NCBI GenBank assembly: GCA_964565945.1
Contig: CAZMGY010000012.1
Location: 75,778 to 139,777 of the forward strand
Reading direction: 5' to 3'
From: CAZMGY01 sp964565945 [NCBI: uncultured bacterium]
GTDB lineage: Bacteria > GCA-001730085
DNA: 64,000 nt
Shown: positions 26,979-36,478 of the stretch, piece after piece
How positions within the stretch are numbered: the first letter of the stretch is position 1
Layout of the letters: each line of letters starts with the position of its first letter
The notes under the pieces: generated by a model
Told to the model about the DNA's origin: nothing
The model's input: only the letters and a program-made list of their open reading frames with translations
Database searches by the model: none
Translations under genes and position numbers: made by a program

Positions 26979-29900
26979 ATGAGATCCCTTTTTTCGAGAT
27001 GGTGGGTGATACTTTTTAGTGCAATGTCACTTTTTGTGGTCACGCCAACCTCTCAGGTTCATGCCAGTTTCTGGTCGGACGTAGGCGACTTTTTTACCCA
27101 GGATATTCCTGATTTTTTTAAAAACATTTTTATACCTTCGACAACTTCTAATGGTCAAAACAATACTTTCCTGTTTCCTGATATTATTGATGAGGCTTCG
27201 GGGCCAGATGGATTTCATGTGGTGAATTTATCGGGCGATCGTGATCGCGATGGTATTGTTCATTTGAAGTGGAACACCAAAAAATTTAGTGGTACGCGTG
27301 CTAAGTGTTACCAAATTGTTGTGCTTGGGCGTCATAACCTCTTGATCAATAGTCCAATTAGTATCGAACAAGATTATTTTATTAAGCCGATCGAGGTTAA
27401 CGACGATCCTTCAAGCCAAATTCAAGAGGTTATCATTGATATTCCAGCCTTGCTTGGACCTGGTTTGAAAGAGGATTTAGGGAACTTTGTCGATTTGCCT
27501 CGCGACTTTTTGAATGGTCGCAACACAACGCTTTATTTTGCTGTGAAAGCTTCGAAAAATAAAGATCTAGTTGATCCAGATAACTTTGTTTCCGATTTAG
27601 ATCCCCAGGATAATCGTCAGCGATTAGACAGTAATGGGAATCCTAAAGTTCTCACTGTTCCGAACTACACTTTTCTGGGTTCTAAGTTTTCGAATGTCTT
27701 GCCTGTTTCATTTGAACTTGATTCTCCTCCTGATAAGCTCAAATTGCTTTTGGTGAAAAAAACAACTCCTCTTGAAGGACACTGTATTTACACTCCACAG
27801 CAGCAGTTGCAAAATTTGACTGTGACTGTGGGAGATGCCTCCAATTCTCGTGAGCTCAACTTGAATTTAGATGATGAAATTGAGTCGGTTTATATCGATC
27901 GAGATGGTATTCTTGATATATGGTTTGTTAAGGAAAAAGATAATTTGATTCCATCCTTTCCTCAATATCAAATTCAATTTAGTAAATGGCCTAAGTTTAC
28001 GTTCAATAGGGAGACTGATTTTGATCGTGCAGTCGTCAATCGTTATTTTATCCAGGGCGAGAAAACCCACTTTTTATACAATAATTTTGACGATTTTTTC
28101 TCTCCAAGTGCTGGGGCTGGCGAGCTTAAATCTTTGACAAGTGACCGCTATTTCGAGAATGGTCACTTGATTCGTCCATTTCATTCTAAAAATTTGGCTG
28201 TGAATGGTTTTGAAAGAGATTCTCAAGGCAGTTTAGATTTTGGACGTCCGACTTATTTTCAGGACAGCGAGTACGGAGCCGTAAATGGCGTTTACTATAT
28301 TCGTGCCCGTGCCTTAGGTTTACCTAGTCGTGAACTTCGTTTGAATCACGATAATCGTTATGGTGACTGGAGTCGCATCGTAGCCGTTAAGGTTGAGCAA
28401 AATCCACGCTTGATGGGCATTCATTTCACTGAATCTCCTTTTCAAATTGATCAACGTCGTGCGGAAGCAAAGCGTTTGATTCCGGCAGGTTTGGTTCCAG
28501 TCAATTTCCGTTTAGACAACAAGCAAAATTCACGCAATGCTAGTCAATTGATCTATCAAATTGCGGTTTCTCCTCATGCGGATTTGATTGTGAATCTTGA
28601 ATCATTCAAAGTGGGGGCCAAAGAAGGACGTAATTTTGGAGATGAGGTCGTTGCGAATCGTTCGGATTATTTTTTAGACTATGTTTTGCCTGATGCTGTT
28701 GCATTGGCACCTAATCCGAATTATACAGTGAATATGTTATTCAATTCGGGTGTTGTTCCAGCGGGACGCTACTATCTTTGGATTAGAACTGTGTTGAATG
28801 AGCCTGATGCTATTCCTTCTTTGTGGAGTGCTCCAGTTTCGGTGGATTTGCCACGATTTGAGCAACTGCTGTCGCCAAGACCTGATTTGAAGCCTATCAT
28901 TGCTAGCATATCTGATCTCAATAAAGGTTTTGTTCCTTTATCGTGGTCGTTACACGACGTTCAGCCCATAGATCCCCGAAATAGTCAATACACCAACAAT
29001 CAAGATGGCAATAATATTCACTTCATTCCATCTTACCAGGTTTTGGTTTATAACCGCGAAGATGTTAACCCTGTCGGAGATGGCGGATATATCAAATTTT
29101 GTGATGACAATAGTAATGGCATCAATGACTGGGTCGAAATTCAGTGCGAAGGTGGTGCTGGGAAGGCCTATTCGACGTACACTGTGACGCCTCAGCAGTT
29201 TGAACAAGCATCTGTGGCCGAAAATCAGCGCGATGTTTTGTACCGTGTTCCCCTTTTAACGATTCCAGTTGTTCCTGACAAGGACAGTCAAAGCATGTTT
29301 GAACAAAGAATTCAGGTGATTGAACCAGGCTTATATGATTTTTATGTGATTTCCAATAGAATAACTGGTCATCAAAGCTTGGTGAGTCAGGGGCAGAGCC
29401 TTTCAATTTCAACTCGCATTGAACCTAGGCCATTACCTCCAAGAACTCAAATAGGGGATGTTGATTTAGGAGATCTTAAAGTGACACATGGACAAATTCC
29501 TTTGAATTGGACAATGCAAGCGACACCGAGTGATCCAAGAAATGCTGTTTATCGTGAAAAAAGTCTGGAAGAAGGATCTTTACAACGACACATTCCTTTT
29601 TATCAGCTACTTATTTATCGCACTGATTTTGGACAGAACTTATCCGATGACCAATTGCCTTATGCACGTCGTCGAGTGATTGTGGCTGACTTTGAAGGTG
29701 TTGTGCGCCAGCACACGATGCTCTACAATGATTTGATTTCGCGTGGCTATATTTCTGCGCAGGGGGATGTGTTACCAGCTTTTAGTAATTTAACCTCGAC
29801 CAATCAGTTTGTGGTGAGTGCCAGTTTTATGCCTCAAAAGCAACGAATTTACAATATCTTGTGTGTAGCTTATTTTGCTTTGAAAGAGGTGGATGTTAAT

Positions 29901-31847
29901 AAGGACGAGGTGAATAATTTTACCGAAGTTGGATGCGGAGCGTATGCCACGTATATGATTCAAGATAAGGATATTTTGCCAGTACCTACGTCAAAAGAAA
30001 CCGCGGCAGGTGCTAGAAATGTTCTCTATTACATTCCTTTGTTAAAAATTTTTAAATCTACGTGCGATGCTGCTGGAAACATTATTCTCGAAAGAAAGAT
30101 CAAAGCGATTGAACGAGGAAGTTACCACATGTTTCTTAGGGCGTTCAATGCTTCGGAAGAGCCTGGGGTATTGAGCCATGTGAGACGTGTCGATATTTCT
30201 AATCGGATTGTTCCGATCATTCCACCTAAGCCTAACTTAGTACGACCCAATGCGACAGATCGCAATAGCCTTAATGTGAAGGAAAAAGCTCTGATTCCTG
30301 TGTCGTGGACTCTTGGAGCTCAACAACAATCGCCTCTTGCAAATGCTTATTCTAACAGGGCTCAGTCAACCTATATTCCCTTTTATCGGGTTCTCTTTTA
30401 CCAGGATCTTCCTGCTGGGCAGTCTCCGTGCGATGCACAGGGAAATCTTGTCTTCTTGGATGTTGATAAAAATGGGGTGAATGACTGGTTGGAACGTCCT
30501 TCGGAAAGTCTCTCAGGTCGCTTGTTCACAACCTTTTTGGTGACCACTAAACAGCTGGAAAAGATTGCTCAAGAGGAGTTGTTAAAAGCAGAAAATTCTG
30601 ATGAAACACGCACCACGGTCGACTTGCCGTCCTTTTTGGAAATTGACACATTTTACAAACCTAAATTAGCTGCTGATGGGACGCCTTTGATCAATGATGC
30701 GGGAAAACTTCAGTTTGAAGCTGATTTCCATGAAGTTCCTATTGGTACGTACAGTGTGTTTGTTTTTCCGATTAACCTTATGGAACTCGAAGGGCCCTTG
30801 AGTGACCCGAAAACTATTCAAATCACTAAACATATCGAAGACATTCAAACGCCGGATCCTTTGCAACTTGATCCTATTACGCCAAATCCTGATCGCAACG
30901 GAATTATTGGCTTAAATTGGACTTTAAAAGGGCGTGATCCGACCGAAAGAGATCGATTGGATTTTTTCCCTCTGTATGAAATAAACATTGCCAAACACAA
31001 TGCAACGTGGCAGCGCAATACCTTTGCCGTTGAATATGTCAAAAGTTTGGGAGACTTTCCTTTAATGGTGCCTGTTTCACCGGGTTCAAAGATTTTTCGT
31101 AAAGTGAGTAAATGGCCTTGGGTACGCAACTTGAACGATCCAGATTTTCCTTTGAATTATAGGCGACTGGGTGAAGTCACTCCTGTCTCAATTGGTTTTG
31201 AAAATGATGCGATGTATTATATTCGTGTGCGTGCCTTGTCTCATGAAGGGCCTGTTGCCAAACGAGGAGAGTGGAGTAATACTGAAGCCGTTCGTGTTGA
31301 TTTACGCAGCGATATGCTGCATCCTCCGATTGTTTCTCGGACACAAGGGCCCGAAAGAAATTGGAACTATCAAGATCCTTCTGAGCAAATTATTGTCAAC
31401 GATCTATTCCTTAAAATTTACGCGATGTACTATCAGTTTAATCCGCAATTAACGGCTCTGCAAAAACAAGAGTCTCAGATGATTGAAATTTATGAAAGTG
31501 AGTCCTCTTTGTTTGAAACGATTCGCGAAGTGTTTTATTTGGATACCAATCGTACGGAAGCCTTTTCGATTAATGGAGATGAGGTGTTCACTCTTAAACG
31601 ATCTCCGTTCACAACGGTGGATTCCAAGCCTGAGTTTGAGGTGCAACGACCTCTTTGGGGCCAAACCTACTATTACAAAGCGCGCTTTATTGGCTTTAAT
31701 GAAAATTCTCCCGACCGCATGAACGACTTGCCTCGAGGACGTTTTGGCAAGACTGTTAGGGTTAATGTCCCCACTGAGGAACCCTCTGGTGCGTCTCCTG
31801 GATCTGAAGATCCGCACGATCCTCGTCAGAAAACCTGGCGCCTCTAA
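26979..31847 (+). CDS. Large secreted modular protein with beta-sandwich-like repeats
   Basis: A 1,622-residue protein with a signal peptide (hydrophobic about 9-24, ending 'VHAS'). I do not recognise a named family. Six related stretches start near residues 92, 506, 651, 838, 1104 and 1308. Each reads like a beta-strand 'IPLNWTM' or 'VPLSWSL', a linker with 'DPRN', then 'IPFYQVLVY', resembling fibronectin-III or similar modules. Asp/Asn-rich loops recur (87-92 'DRDRDG', 709-717, 972-976, 1161-1169 'DVDKNGVND') and look like calcium-binding or thrombospondin-3-type loops. No enzyme motif, anchor helix or C-terminal sorting signal is seen. A strong AAGGAG site and its own promoter suggest good expression. 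A surface or adhesive role is an inference. Confidence 0.75.
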   Translation: MRSLFSRWWVILFSAMSLFVVTPTSQVHASFWSDVGDFFTQDIPDFFKNIFIPSTTSNGQNNTFLFPDIIDEASGPDGFHVVNLSGDRDRDGIVHLKWNTKKFSGTRAKCYQIVVLGRHNLLINSPISIEQDYFIKPIEVNDDPSSQIQEVIIDIPALLGPGLKEDLGNFVDLPRDFLNGRNTTLYFAVKASKNKDLVDPDNFVSDLDPQDNRQRLDSNGNPKVLTVPNYTFLGSKFSNVLPVSFELDSPPDKLKLLLVKKTTPLEGHCIYTPQQQLQNLTVTVGDASNSRELNLNLDDEIESVYIDRDGILDIWFVKEKDNLIPSFPQYQIQFSKWPKFTFNRETDFDRAVVNRYFIQGEKTHFLYNNFDDFFSPSAGAGELKSLTSDRYFENGHLIRPFHSKNLAVNGFERDSQGSLDFGRPTYFQDSEYGAVNGVYYIRARALGLPSRELRLNHDNRYGDWSRIVAVKVEQNPRLMGIHFTESPFQIDQRRAEAKRLIPAGLVPVNFRLDNKQNSRNASQLIYQIAVSPHADLIVNLESFKVGAKEGRNFGDEVVANRSDYFLDYVLPDAVALAPNPNYTVNMLFNSGVVPAGRYYLWIRTVLNEPDAIPSLWSAPVSVDLPRFEQLLSPRPDLKPIIASISDLNKGFVPLSWSLHDVQPIDPRNSQYTNNQDGNNIHFIPSYQVLVYNREDVNPVGDGGYIKFCDDNSNGINDWVEIQCEGGAGKAYSTYTVTPQQFEQASVAENQRDVLYRVPLLTIPVVPDKDSQSMFEQRIQVIEPGLYDFYVISNRITGHQSLVSQGQSLSISTRIEPRPLPPRTQIGDVDLGDLKVTHGQIPLNWTMQATPSDPRNAVYREKSLEEGSLQRHIPFYQLLIYRTDFGQNLSDDQLPYARRRVIVADFEGVVRQHTMLYNDLISRGYISAQGDVLPAFSNLTSTNQFVVSASFMPQKQRIYNILCVAYFALKEVDVNKDEVNNFTEVGCGAYATYMIQDKDILPVPTSKETAAGARNVLYYIPLLKIFKSTCDAAGNIILERKIKAIERGSYHMFLRAFNASEEPGVLSHVRRVDISNRIVPIIPPKPNLVRPNATDRNSLNVKEKALIPVSWTLGAQQQSPLANAYSNRAQSTYIPFYRVLFYQDLPAGQSPCDAQGNLVFLDVDKNGVNDWLERPSESLSGRLFTTFLVTTKQLEKIAQEELLKAENSDETRTTVDLPSFLEIDTFYKPKLAADGTPLINDAGKLQFEADFHEVPIGTYSVFVFPINLMELEGPLSDPKTIQITKHIEDIQTPDPLQLDPITPNPDRNGIIGLNWTLKGRDPTERDRLDFFPLYEINIAKHNATWQRNTFAVEYVKSLGDFPLMVPVSPGSKIFRKVSKWPWVRNLNDPDFPLNYRRLGEVTPVSIGFENDAMYYIRVRALSHEGPVAKRGEWSNTEAVRVDLRSDMLHPPIVSRTQGPERNWNYQDPSEQIIVNDLFLKIYAMYYQFNPQLTALQKQESQMIEIYESESSLFETIREVFYLDTNRTEAFSINGDEVFTLKRSPFTTVDSKPEFEVQRPLWGQTYYYKARFIGFNENSPDRMNDLPRGRFGKTVRVNVPTEEPSGASPGSEDPHDPRQKTWRL

Positions 31848-31954
31848 AAATCGACAGGCATCTATGACATAAAGGACATGGTTGAAGCTAACTGTGTGTG
31901 TGGCGAAGTCTATGTTAGAATAAAGTTTTTATCACTTGATTGTGGAGATGGATT

Positions 31955-32581
31955 ATGCAGTTAGGTCAACGAGGTGTGTCGCTTGTGTCAATATTAGTGA
32001 CTTTGTCAATTATCCTGATTCTAACTGGAATAAGCACATACATGTTTCAATATGCTACGAAAACAGCCAAAAGAGCTTGGTGTGCCAACAACTTAAGACA
32101 AATTTATCAGTATTGGCTCTTGTATCTCGATGAAAATCATGATCGAATCAGGCGTATTCGTGACTTGCAAGATAGTTCTTTGCCCGAGAAGGGCAGTGGT
32201 GTTTATCTTAAAAATGTTTTGGAGCAGTTTTTGTCACAAAGGGAAAAGCGCCCTATTGATCTAACAGCTATTTTTTCTTGTCCTGCAGACCCTCTACATA
32301 ACGAGTACGAGCTTAAACATAGCGGAAGCTATGACAATCGCGATGAGATGTCACGAAGCTATCGCCCCTATGTTTTTTCGGATATTCCCAATCCACAAGA
32401 TAAAATCCTGATGGGTGATTATCGTTCTGGCTGGCATGCTATTCCTTTTTTCGGTTTATTTGGTTATGATAGTCAATCAGATAAGGAGCGACGCATTAAT
32501 GTGCTGTTTGCTGATGGACGTGTTGAATGGTTGACCGAAAAGGAATGGCAGGATCAGTTACGGCTGCCTTTTTGGGACTAA
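31955..32581 (+). CDS. Type IV pilin/pseudopilin-like protein
   Basis: A 208-residue protein that starts with a short basic leader and a prepilin-peptidase-like site 'GQRG/VSLVS', then a hydrophobic helix 'ILVTLSIILILTGI'. The mature residue 5, normally Glu, is Ser, as in some minor pseudopilins that cap the pilus. The C-terminal 'INVLFADGRVEWL' resembles the H-X9-DG block of prepilin-like proteins abundant in Planctomycetes and Lentisphaerae. The ATG at 31955 follows a GGAG. No secretion or pilus operon is adjacent, so it is an orphan; it follows the large secreted protein and may serve it. Confidence 0.75.
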   Translation: MQLGQRGVSLVSILVTLSIILILTGISTYMFQYATKTAKRAWCANNLRQIYQYWLLYLDENHDRIRRIRDLQDSSLPEKGSGVYLKNVLEQFLSQREKRPIDLTAIFSCPADPLHNEYELKHSGSYDNRDEMSRSYRPYVFSDIPNPQDKILMGDYRSGWHAIPFFGLFGYDSQSDKERRINVLFADGRVEWLTEKEWQDQLRLPFWD

Positions 32582-32600
32582 AAAAGATGTGGAGTGAGCA

Positions 32601-33566
32601 ATGAAACGTATAGCATTGATGACAAGTGGTGGTGATGCTCCAGGAATGAATGCGGCTATTCGGTCGATTGTCCGAATCTCTTTGGCTAAAGAGATTGAAC
32701 CTTGGGGTGTGTATCGTGCCTATAATGGTCTAATTGATAACAAAATCGAACTTTTACGACATTCTTCGGTATCCAACATTATTCAGCGTGGAGGAACGAT
32801 GCTTAAAACATTACGTAGCGAACGTTTTCACACCGCTGAAGGTATTGAGCAAGCAGTTAAGAATTTAAAGGAACGCCAGATTGATGCACTGATTGCTGTA
32901 GGGGGAGATGGCACAATTCGTGGTTTGTTGGAGTTGCAAAACCACTGGGATGGTCGCGTGATTGCTTTGCCAGGCACCATTGATAATGATTTGTATGGGA
33001 CGGATGAAACGATTGGTTATGACACGGCTGTGAACACAGCTGTTGAAGCAATCGATAAAATTCGCGATACAGCCGATGCGCATGAACGCAATTTTATTGT
33101 CGAAGTGATGGGGCATCATTCTGGTCATATTGCTTTGCATGCTGGTGTGGCGGGTGGTGTTGAGGAAATTATGATCCCCGAAGTAAAAACTGTAGTTGAG
33201 CATGTGTGTGCCAATATGGTTTATTTTTTGGAACGGGGCAAGTCGAGTTATATTTTGGTGGTGGCTGAGGGGGATGATGCGGGATCGGCGTTTCAGTTGG
33301 CAGAAAAACTTCAAAACCAGTGCGATGCAAAATATAAGGTAACCATTTTGGGCCACCTACAGCGTGGTGGATCTCCGACAGCGCGAGATCGTATTTTGGC
33401 TTCTAAATTAGGTGGTTACGCTATCGATCTTTTGGATACACAAGTGAATGGTGTTATGGTGGGAGAGGTCAAAGGGGAGCTGGTGCACACGCCTCTTAAA
33501 GAGACTGTGACCGTTAAAAAAGGACATGATCATTTTCTTTATGAATTGGCAAAGGTGTTGCGCTAA
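32601..33566 (+). CDS. pfkA: ATP-dependent 6-phosphofructokinase
   Basis: A 321-residue PFK-A enzyme that commits fructose-6-phosphate to glycolysis. 'TSGGDAPGMNAAIRS' is the nucleotide-binding start. 'GGDGTIRG' carries the Gly typical of ATP-using enzymes, where PPi-dependent forms have Asp. 'PGTIDNDLYGTDETIGYDTA' contains the catalytic 'TIDND'. 'EVMGHHSGHIAL' and 'LGHLQRGGSPTARDR' complete the family set. The stop overlaps the start of a small lipoprotein gene by one base. Confidence 0.97.
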   Translation: MKRIALMTSGGDAPGMNAAIRSIVRISLAKEIEPWGVYRAYNGLIDNKIELLRHSSVSNIIQRGGTMLKTLRSERFHTAEGIEQAVKNLKERQIDALIAVGGDGTIRGLLELQNHWDGRVIALPGTIDNDLYGTDETIGYDTAVNTAVEAIDKIRDTADAHERNFIVEVMGHHSGHIALHAGVAGGVEEIMIPEVKTVVEHVCANMVYFLERGKSSYILVVAEGDDAGSAFQLAEKLQNQCDAKYKVTILGHLQRGGSPTARDRILASKLGGYAIDLLDTQVNGVMVGEVKGELVHTPLKETVTVKKGHDHFLYELAKVLR

Positions 33567-33772
33567 TGAATGTCATTAATGTGCTTGTGGGGGTTGTTTT
33601 CTTACTGACTGCTTGTGGCCAAAACTCTATATCTAGGGATGCAGTTGATAATGCCAAGAAAGAACCTTCTACTCAAGAAGTAACCTGGATCAGAGATGAA
33701 GACCGTGTGACAATGTCGTTTATTCCAACAACTGTTGATGTTTTGGTTGAGGTGATTTATGGTTTGGTTTAG
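33566..33772 (+). CDS. Small lipoprotein, unknown function
   Basis: A 68-residue frame with a lipoprotein signal peptide ('VLVGVVFLLTACG', lipidated Cys17) and a short hydrophilic tail. It starts on the pfkA stop and overlaps the TPR-SPOR gene by 14 bases, so it sits inside a coupled run. I do not recognise the family. Short lipoproteins beside SPOR proteins are compatible with an envelope role, but nothing more can be said. Confidence 0.6.
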   Translation: MNVINVLVGVVFLLTACGQNSISRDAVDNAKKEPSTQEVTWIRDEDRVTMSFIPTTVDVLVEVIYGLV

Positions 33773-34622
33773 GCCTTTTGTGGTTTTAGGGCTTATGGGG
33801 TACTTAGGGATAACAGCAGAGCCTCTTTGGGCTCGAAGAGGACTACTATTGAATTCAAAGTTGGATAAGTCGCGACATAAGCCTGCCAGAACTGTTTTAA
33901 AACGATCACATCGACATGCTCAAGCCAAAGTTTTTTATTTGCAAGGACAATACGAACGGTCGCTCAAAATATTTCAACAGTTTTTGATGAATCACAGGAA
34001 GCACTGTGACTTAGATGAGGCGTATTTGTATGCTGGGCTTTGTTACGATGCCTTGGGCGATGGGGATAACGCTGTGATTTGCTGGGATCGTTTGATTTAT
34101 CAAAAAAGTGATGCACTTATGAAGCGAAGAGCGCTGATGGTGAAAGCTCGTTTTAAAGATCGCGAAGGACAAACCTTTGAAGCGATGCGTTTGTATGAAC
34201 TGATTTTGCAGGTAGCTCCTTTAGATGAGTATCCTGTTGCGAGTGTTCATCGCCTCATTGAGCTCTATCGTAAGTATGATAGGGCGTCTGAAGCGGGTCG
34301 GCTAGATAAGAAAGCACGTGCGCTTATGCCTATTTCACAAGGTATGGCATTTTTTGTAAAGTCGGCGATGAGTCGAAGAAAATATTTTTCTGTACAGGTT
34401 GGGGCTTTTAAGACTTTCAAAAATGCAAATCAACTGAAACGACACCTCAAGAAAAAAGGTTTTGATGTTTTTATTGTTCGCGATGCTGTGTCTAAGCATT
34501 CGCTATATAAGGTTCGTGTAGGTCAACTTAAAGCACATTCTCAGGTGAGAACTTTGCAGCGAGATATGTGGTCCCAAGAAAAACTAAAAGGTTCGGTTGT
34601 GTTTGAACTGATTCCTTTATGA
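33759..34622 (+). CDS. TPR-SPOR envelope protein
   Basis: A 287-residue protein with an N-terminal signal or anchor helix (about 5-24). TPR-like helices span about 50-195 ('AKVFYLQGQYERSLKIFQQ', 'AYLYAGLCYDALGDGDNAV'). A C-terminal SPOR domain (about 205-285, 'FSVQVGAFKTFKNANQLKR' and 'YKVRVGQLKAHSQ') follows. SPOR domains bind denuded glycan at division sites. The protein could therefore act at the septum with the SpoIID-type enzyme, which makes or processes denuded glycan; that link is inferred. The stop overlaps the miaA start by four bases. Confidence 0.85.
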   Translation: MVWFRPFVVLGLMGYLGITAEPLWARRGLLLNSKLDKSRHKPARTVLKRSHRHAQAKVFYLQGQYERSLKIFQQFLMNHRKHCDLDEAYLYAGLCYDALGDGDNAVICWDRLIYQKSDALMKRRALMVKARFKDREGQTFEAMRLYELILQVAPLDEYPVASVHRLIELYRKYDRASEAGRLDKKARALMPISQGMAFFVKSAMSRRKYFSVQVGAFKTFKNANQLKRHLKKKGFDVFIVRDAVSKHSLYKVRVGQLKAHSQVRTLQRDMWSQEKLKGSVVFELIPL

Positions 34623-35503
34623 GTGCAATGAGATCGGAAGTTATTTTTATTCTTGGAGCCACCGCTAGTGGCAAGTCAGATTACGCGGTTGATTTAGCTG
34701 AATCGTTAGGGTGTTCGATTGTTTCGGCCGACGCTTATCAAGTTTATCGTGGTATGGATATTGGCACAGCCAAGCCGAGCCATACGATGCTTCAACGTGT
34801 TCCTCATCACCTTATCGATTGTGTGAATCTTTTCCAGGACTTTGATGTGGCTCAATTTATCAGCGAAGCTTGCGCCAAGATTGACCATGCTATGGCACAA
34901 GGCCAGTCGCTTGTGGTCACGGGAGGAACGAATTATTACATTCATACTTTGGTGGAGGGCTTAGCACAAGTGCCCAAAGGAGATCCTCTGGTGCGTTTAC
35001 AGTGGCAAGCTCAGCTAGAGGAGCACGAAGGTTCTTGGTTGTGGGAGCAACTCCATGCAGTGGATGCACAAACGGCGGAACGCTTGCATCCTAATGATCA
35101 CAAGCGGGTGATCCGTGCGCTTGAAATTCATCAATTATCGGGGGGGCGCCCCTTGTCGTCTTTCAAAGGCGAAGGTGGCTTGAGAGGGCGTGTGCCTTAT
35201 CGCAAGATAGGTTTGGCTTGGCCAAAAGAAGAATTATTTATCCGCATCGAGCAAAGGGTCAAACAGATGTTGTCGGAGGGACTAATTGAAGAAGTGGAGC
35301 AATTGATTCATAAAGAATTTCGAAATACGATTCCTATGCAAACTGCCGTGGGGTACAAAGAAACGCTTGCGTATCTGGATGGAGAGATCCTGCTAGATGA
35401 TTTGGAGCAAAGCATTAGCAGCAATACAAAAAAACTCGTTAAAAAGCAATTGACGTGGCTTAAAAGAGATTCCGATATTATGTGGATTGATAAACGACAT
35501 TGA
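34619..35503 (+). CDS. miaA: tRNA dimethylallyltransferase
   Basis: A 294-residue MiaA, which adds an isopentenyl group to A37 of tRNAs that read UNN codons. P-loop 'GATASGKSDYAVDLA', 'VSADAYQVYRGMDIGTAKP', 'VPHHLIDC' and 'VVTGGTNYYI' are all family signatures. C-terminal 'QTAVGYKETLAYLDG' is also diagnostic. The start overlaps the preceding gene by ATGA. The stop codon overlaps the -35 of the next promoter. Confidence 0.97.
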   Translation: MSAMRSEVIFILGATASGKSDYAVDLAESLGCSIVSADAYQVYRGMDIGTAKPSHTMLQRVPHHLIDCVNLFQDFDVAQFISEACAKIDHAMAQGQSLVVTGGTNYYIHTLVEGLAQVPKGDPLVRLQWQAQLEEHEGSWLWEQLHAVDAQTAERLHPNDHKRVIRALEIHQLSGGRPLSSFKGEGGLRGRVPYRKIGLAWPKEELFIRIEQRVKQMLSEGLIEEVEQLIHKEFRNTIPMQTAVGYKETLAYLDGEILLDDLEQSISSNTKKLVKKQLTWLKRDSDIMWIDKRH

Positions 35504-35528
35504 CACGTGTCGGGGATCAGGATAGAAT
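35500..35528 (+). promoter_or_regulatory. Promoter and operator-like palindrome for the ABC permease operon
   Basis: TTGACA (35500-35505), 17 bp, TAGAAT (35523-35528), near consensus. A perfect 10-bp palindrome GACACGTGTC (35502-35511) overlaps the -35 and could be a repressor site controlling sugar-transporter expression. The -35 also overlaps the miaA TGA. Confidence 0.82.
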
Positions 35529-35566
35529 GCCCTTTATGTGTGGTTGATTTTTTCCTAGGAAACATA

Positions 35567-36457
35567 ATGTTACTTTATTTAAACAAACGTCATATTCGTG
35601 AATGGATTTCTGGATATCTCTTTATTATGCCCAATTTACTGGGTTTTCTTATGTTCACTTCAATTCCCGTTGTGGCTTCTCTTGTGCTTGCTTTTATGAA
35701 GTGGGACTTACTAACGCCTCCCGAATTTGTCGGAATCAACAATTTTATTAAGCTGATTCAGGATCCGTTGTTTTGGAAATACACCAAAAATACGTTTTTT
35801 CTGATGATGGGTATTCCTTTTGAAATGGGGGGGGCTCTTTTGATTGCTACATTTATGAATCAAAAAATTAAGGGGATTAAATTTTTTAGAACCATTTACT
35901 TTTTGCCAACCATTTGTTCTGGAGTTGCAATTTCGATTTTGTGGATGTGGATGTACAATCCTAATTTTGGTTTATTCAATTACATGTTAGCCAAACTAAG
36001 CATTCTTGGACCCAATTGGTTGACTGATGAAGCTTGGGCCAAACCAGCCTTAATGTTAATGGCATTTTGGACAGCTATTGGTGGTCAGAACATGATTCTT
36101 TATTTGGCTGGATTGCAAGGGATTCCTCCTGAGCTATACGAAGCTGCTAATATTGATGGTGCTAGCGCATGGCAAAAGTTTCGTCATATTACCTTGCCAA
36201 TGCTAACCCCAACGACATTTTTCATCTTTATCATGAGCGTAATCGGTGGTTTTCAAGGAGGCTTCGCCTCGGCTTATGTCATGACGGGTGGAGGACCGAA
36301 TGGATCAACCACTACAATCAGTTATTACATCTATAGTAACGCCTATCAATGGTTCAATATGGGCTATGCGGCTGCGATTGCTTGGGTGTTGTTTGTATTT
36401 GTTTTTATTGTCACCATTTTTAATTGGAAATATGGCGGCAAAGCTGTTCGTTATTAA
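35567..36457 (+). CDS. Sugar ABC transporter permease, MalF/UgpA type
   Basis: A 296-residue inner-membrane permease with six predicted helices. The EAA loop that contacts the ATPase is clear: 'YEAANIDGASAWQKFRHITL'. It belongs to the CUT1 carbohydrate-uptake class. The ATG at 35567 follows an AGGAAA site; the upstream in-frame GTG at 35507 lies inside the promoter and is rejected. It pairs with the second permease downstream, and the MalK-type ATPase lies about 4.3 kb away on the other strand. No solute-binding protein is in the window. Confidence 0.93.
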   Translation: MLLYLNKRHIREWISGYLFIMPNLLGFLMFTSIPVVASLVLAFMKWDLLTPPEFVGINNFIKLIQDPLFWKYTKNTFFLMMGIPFEMGGALLIATFMNQKIKGIKFFRTIYFLPTICSGVAISILWMWMYNPNFGLFNYMLAKLSILGPNWLTDEAWAKPALMLMAFWTAIGGQNMILYLAGLQGIPPELYEAANIDGASAWQKFRHITLPMLTPTTFFIFIMSVIGGFQGGFASAYVMTGGGPNGSTTTISYYIYSNAYQWFNMGYAAAIAWVLFVFVFIVTIFNWKYGGKAVRY

Positions 36458-36478
36458 ACAAAGGGTTTTGGTTATAGA

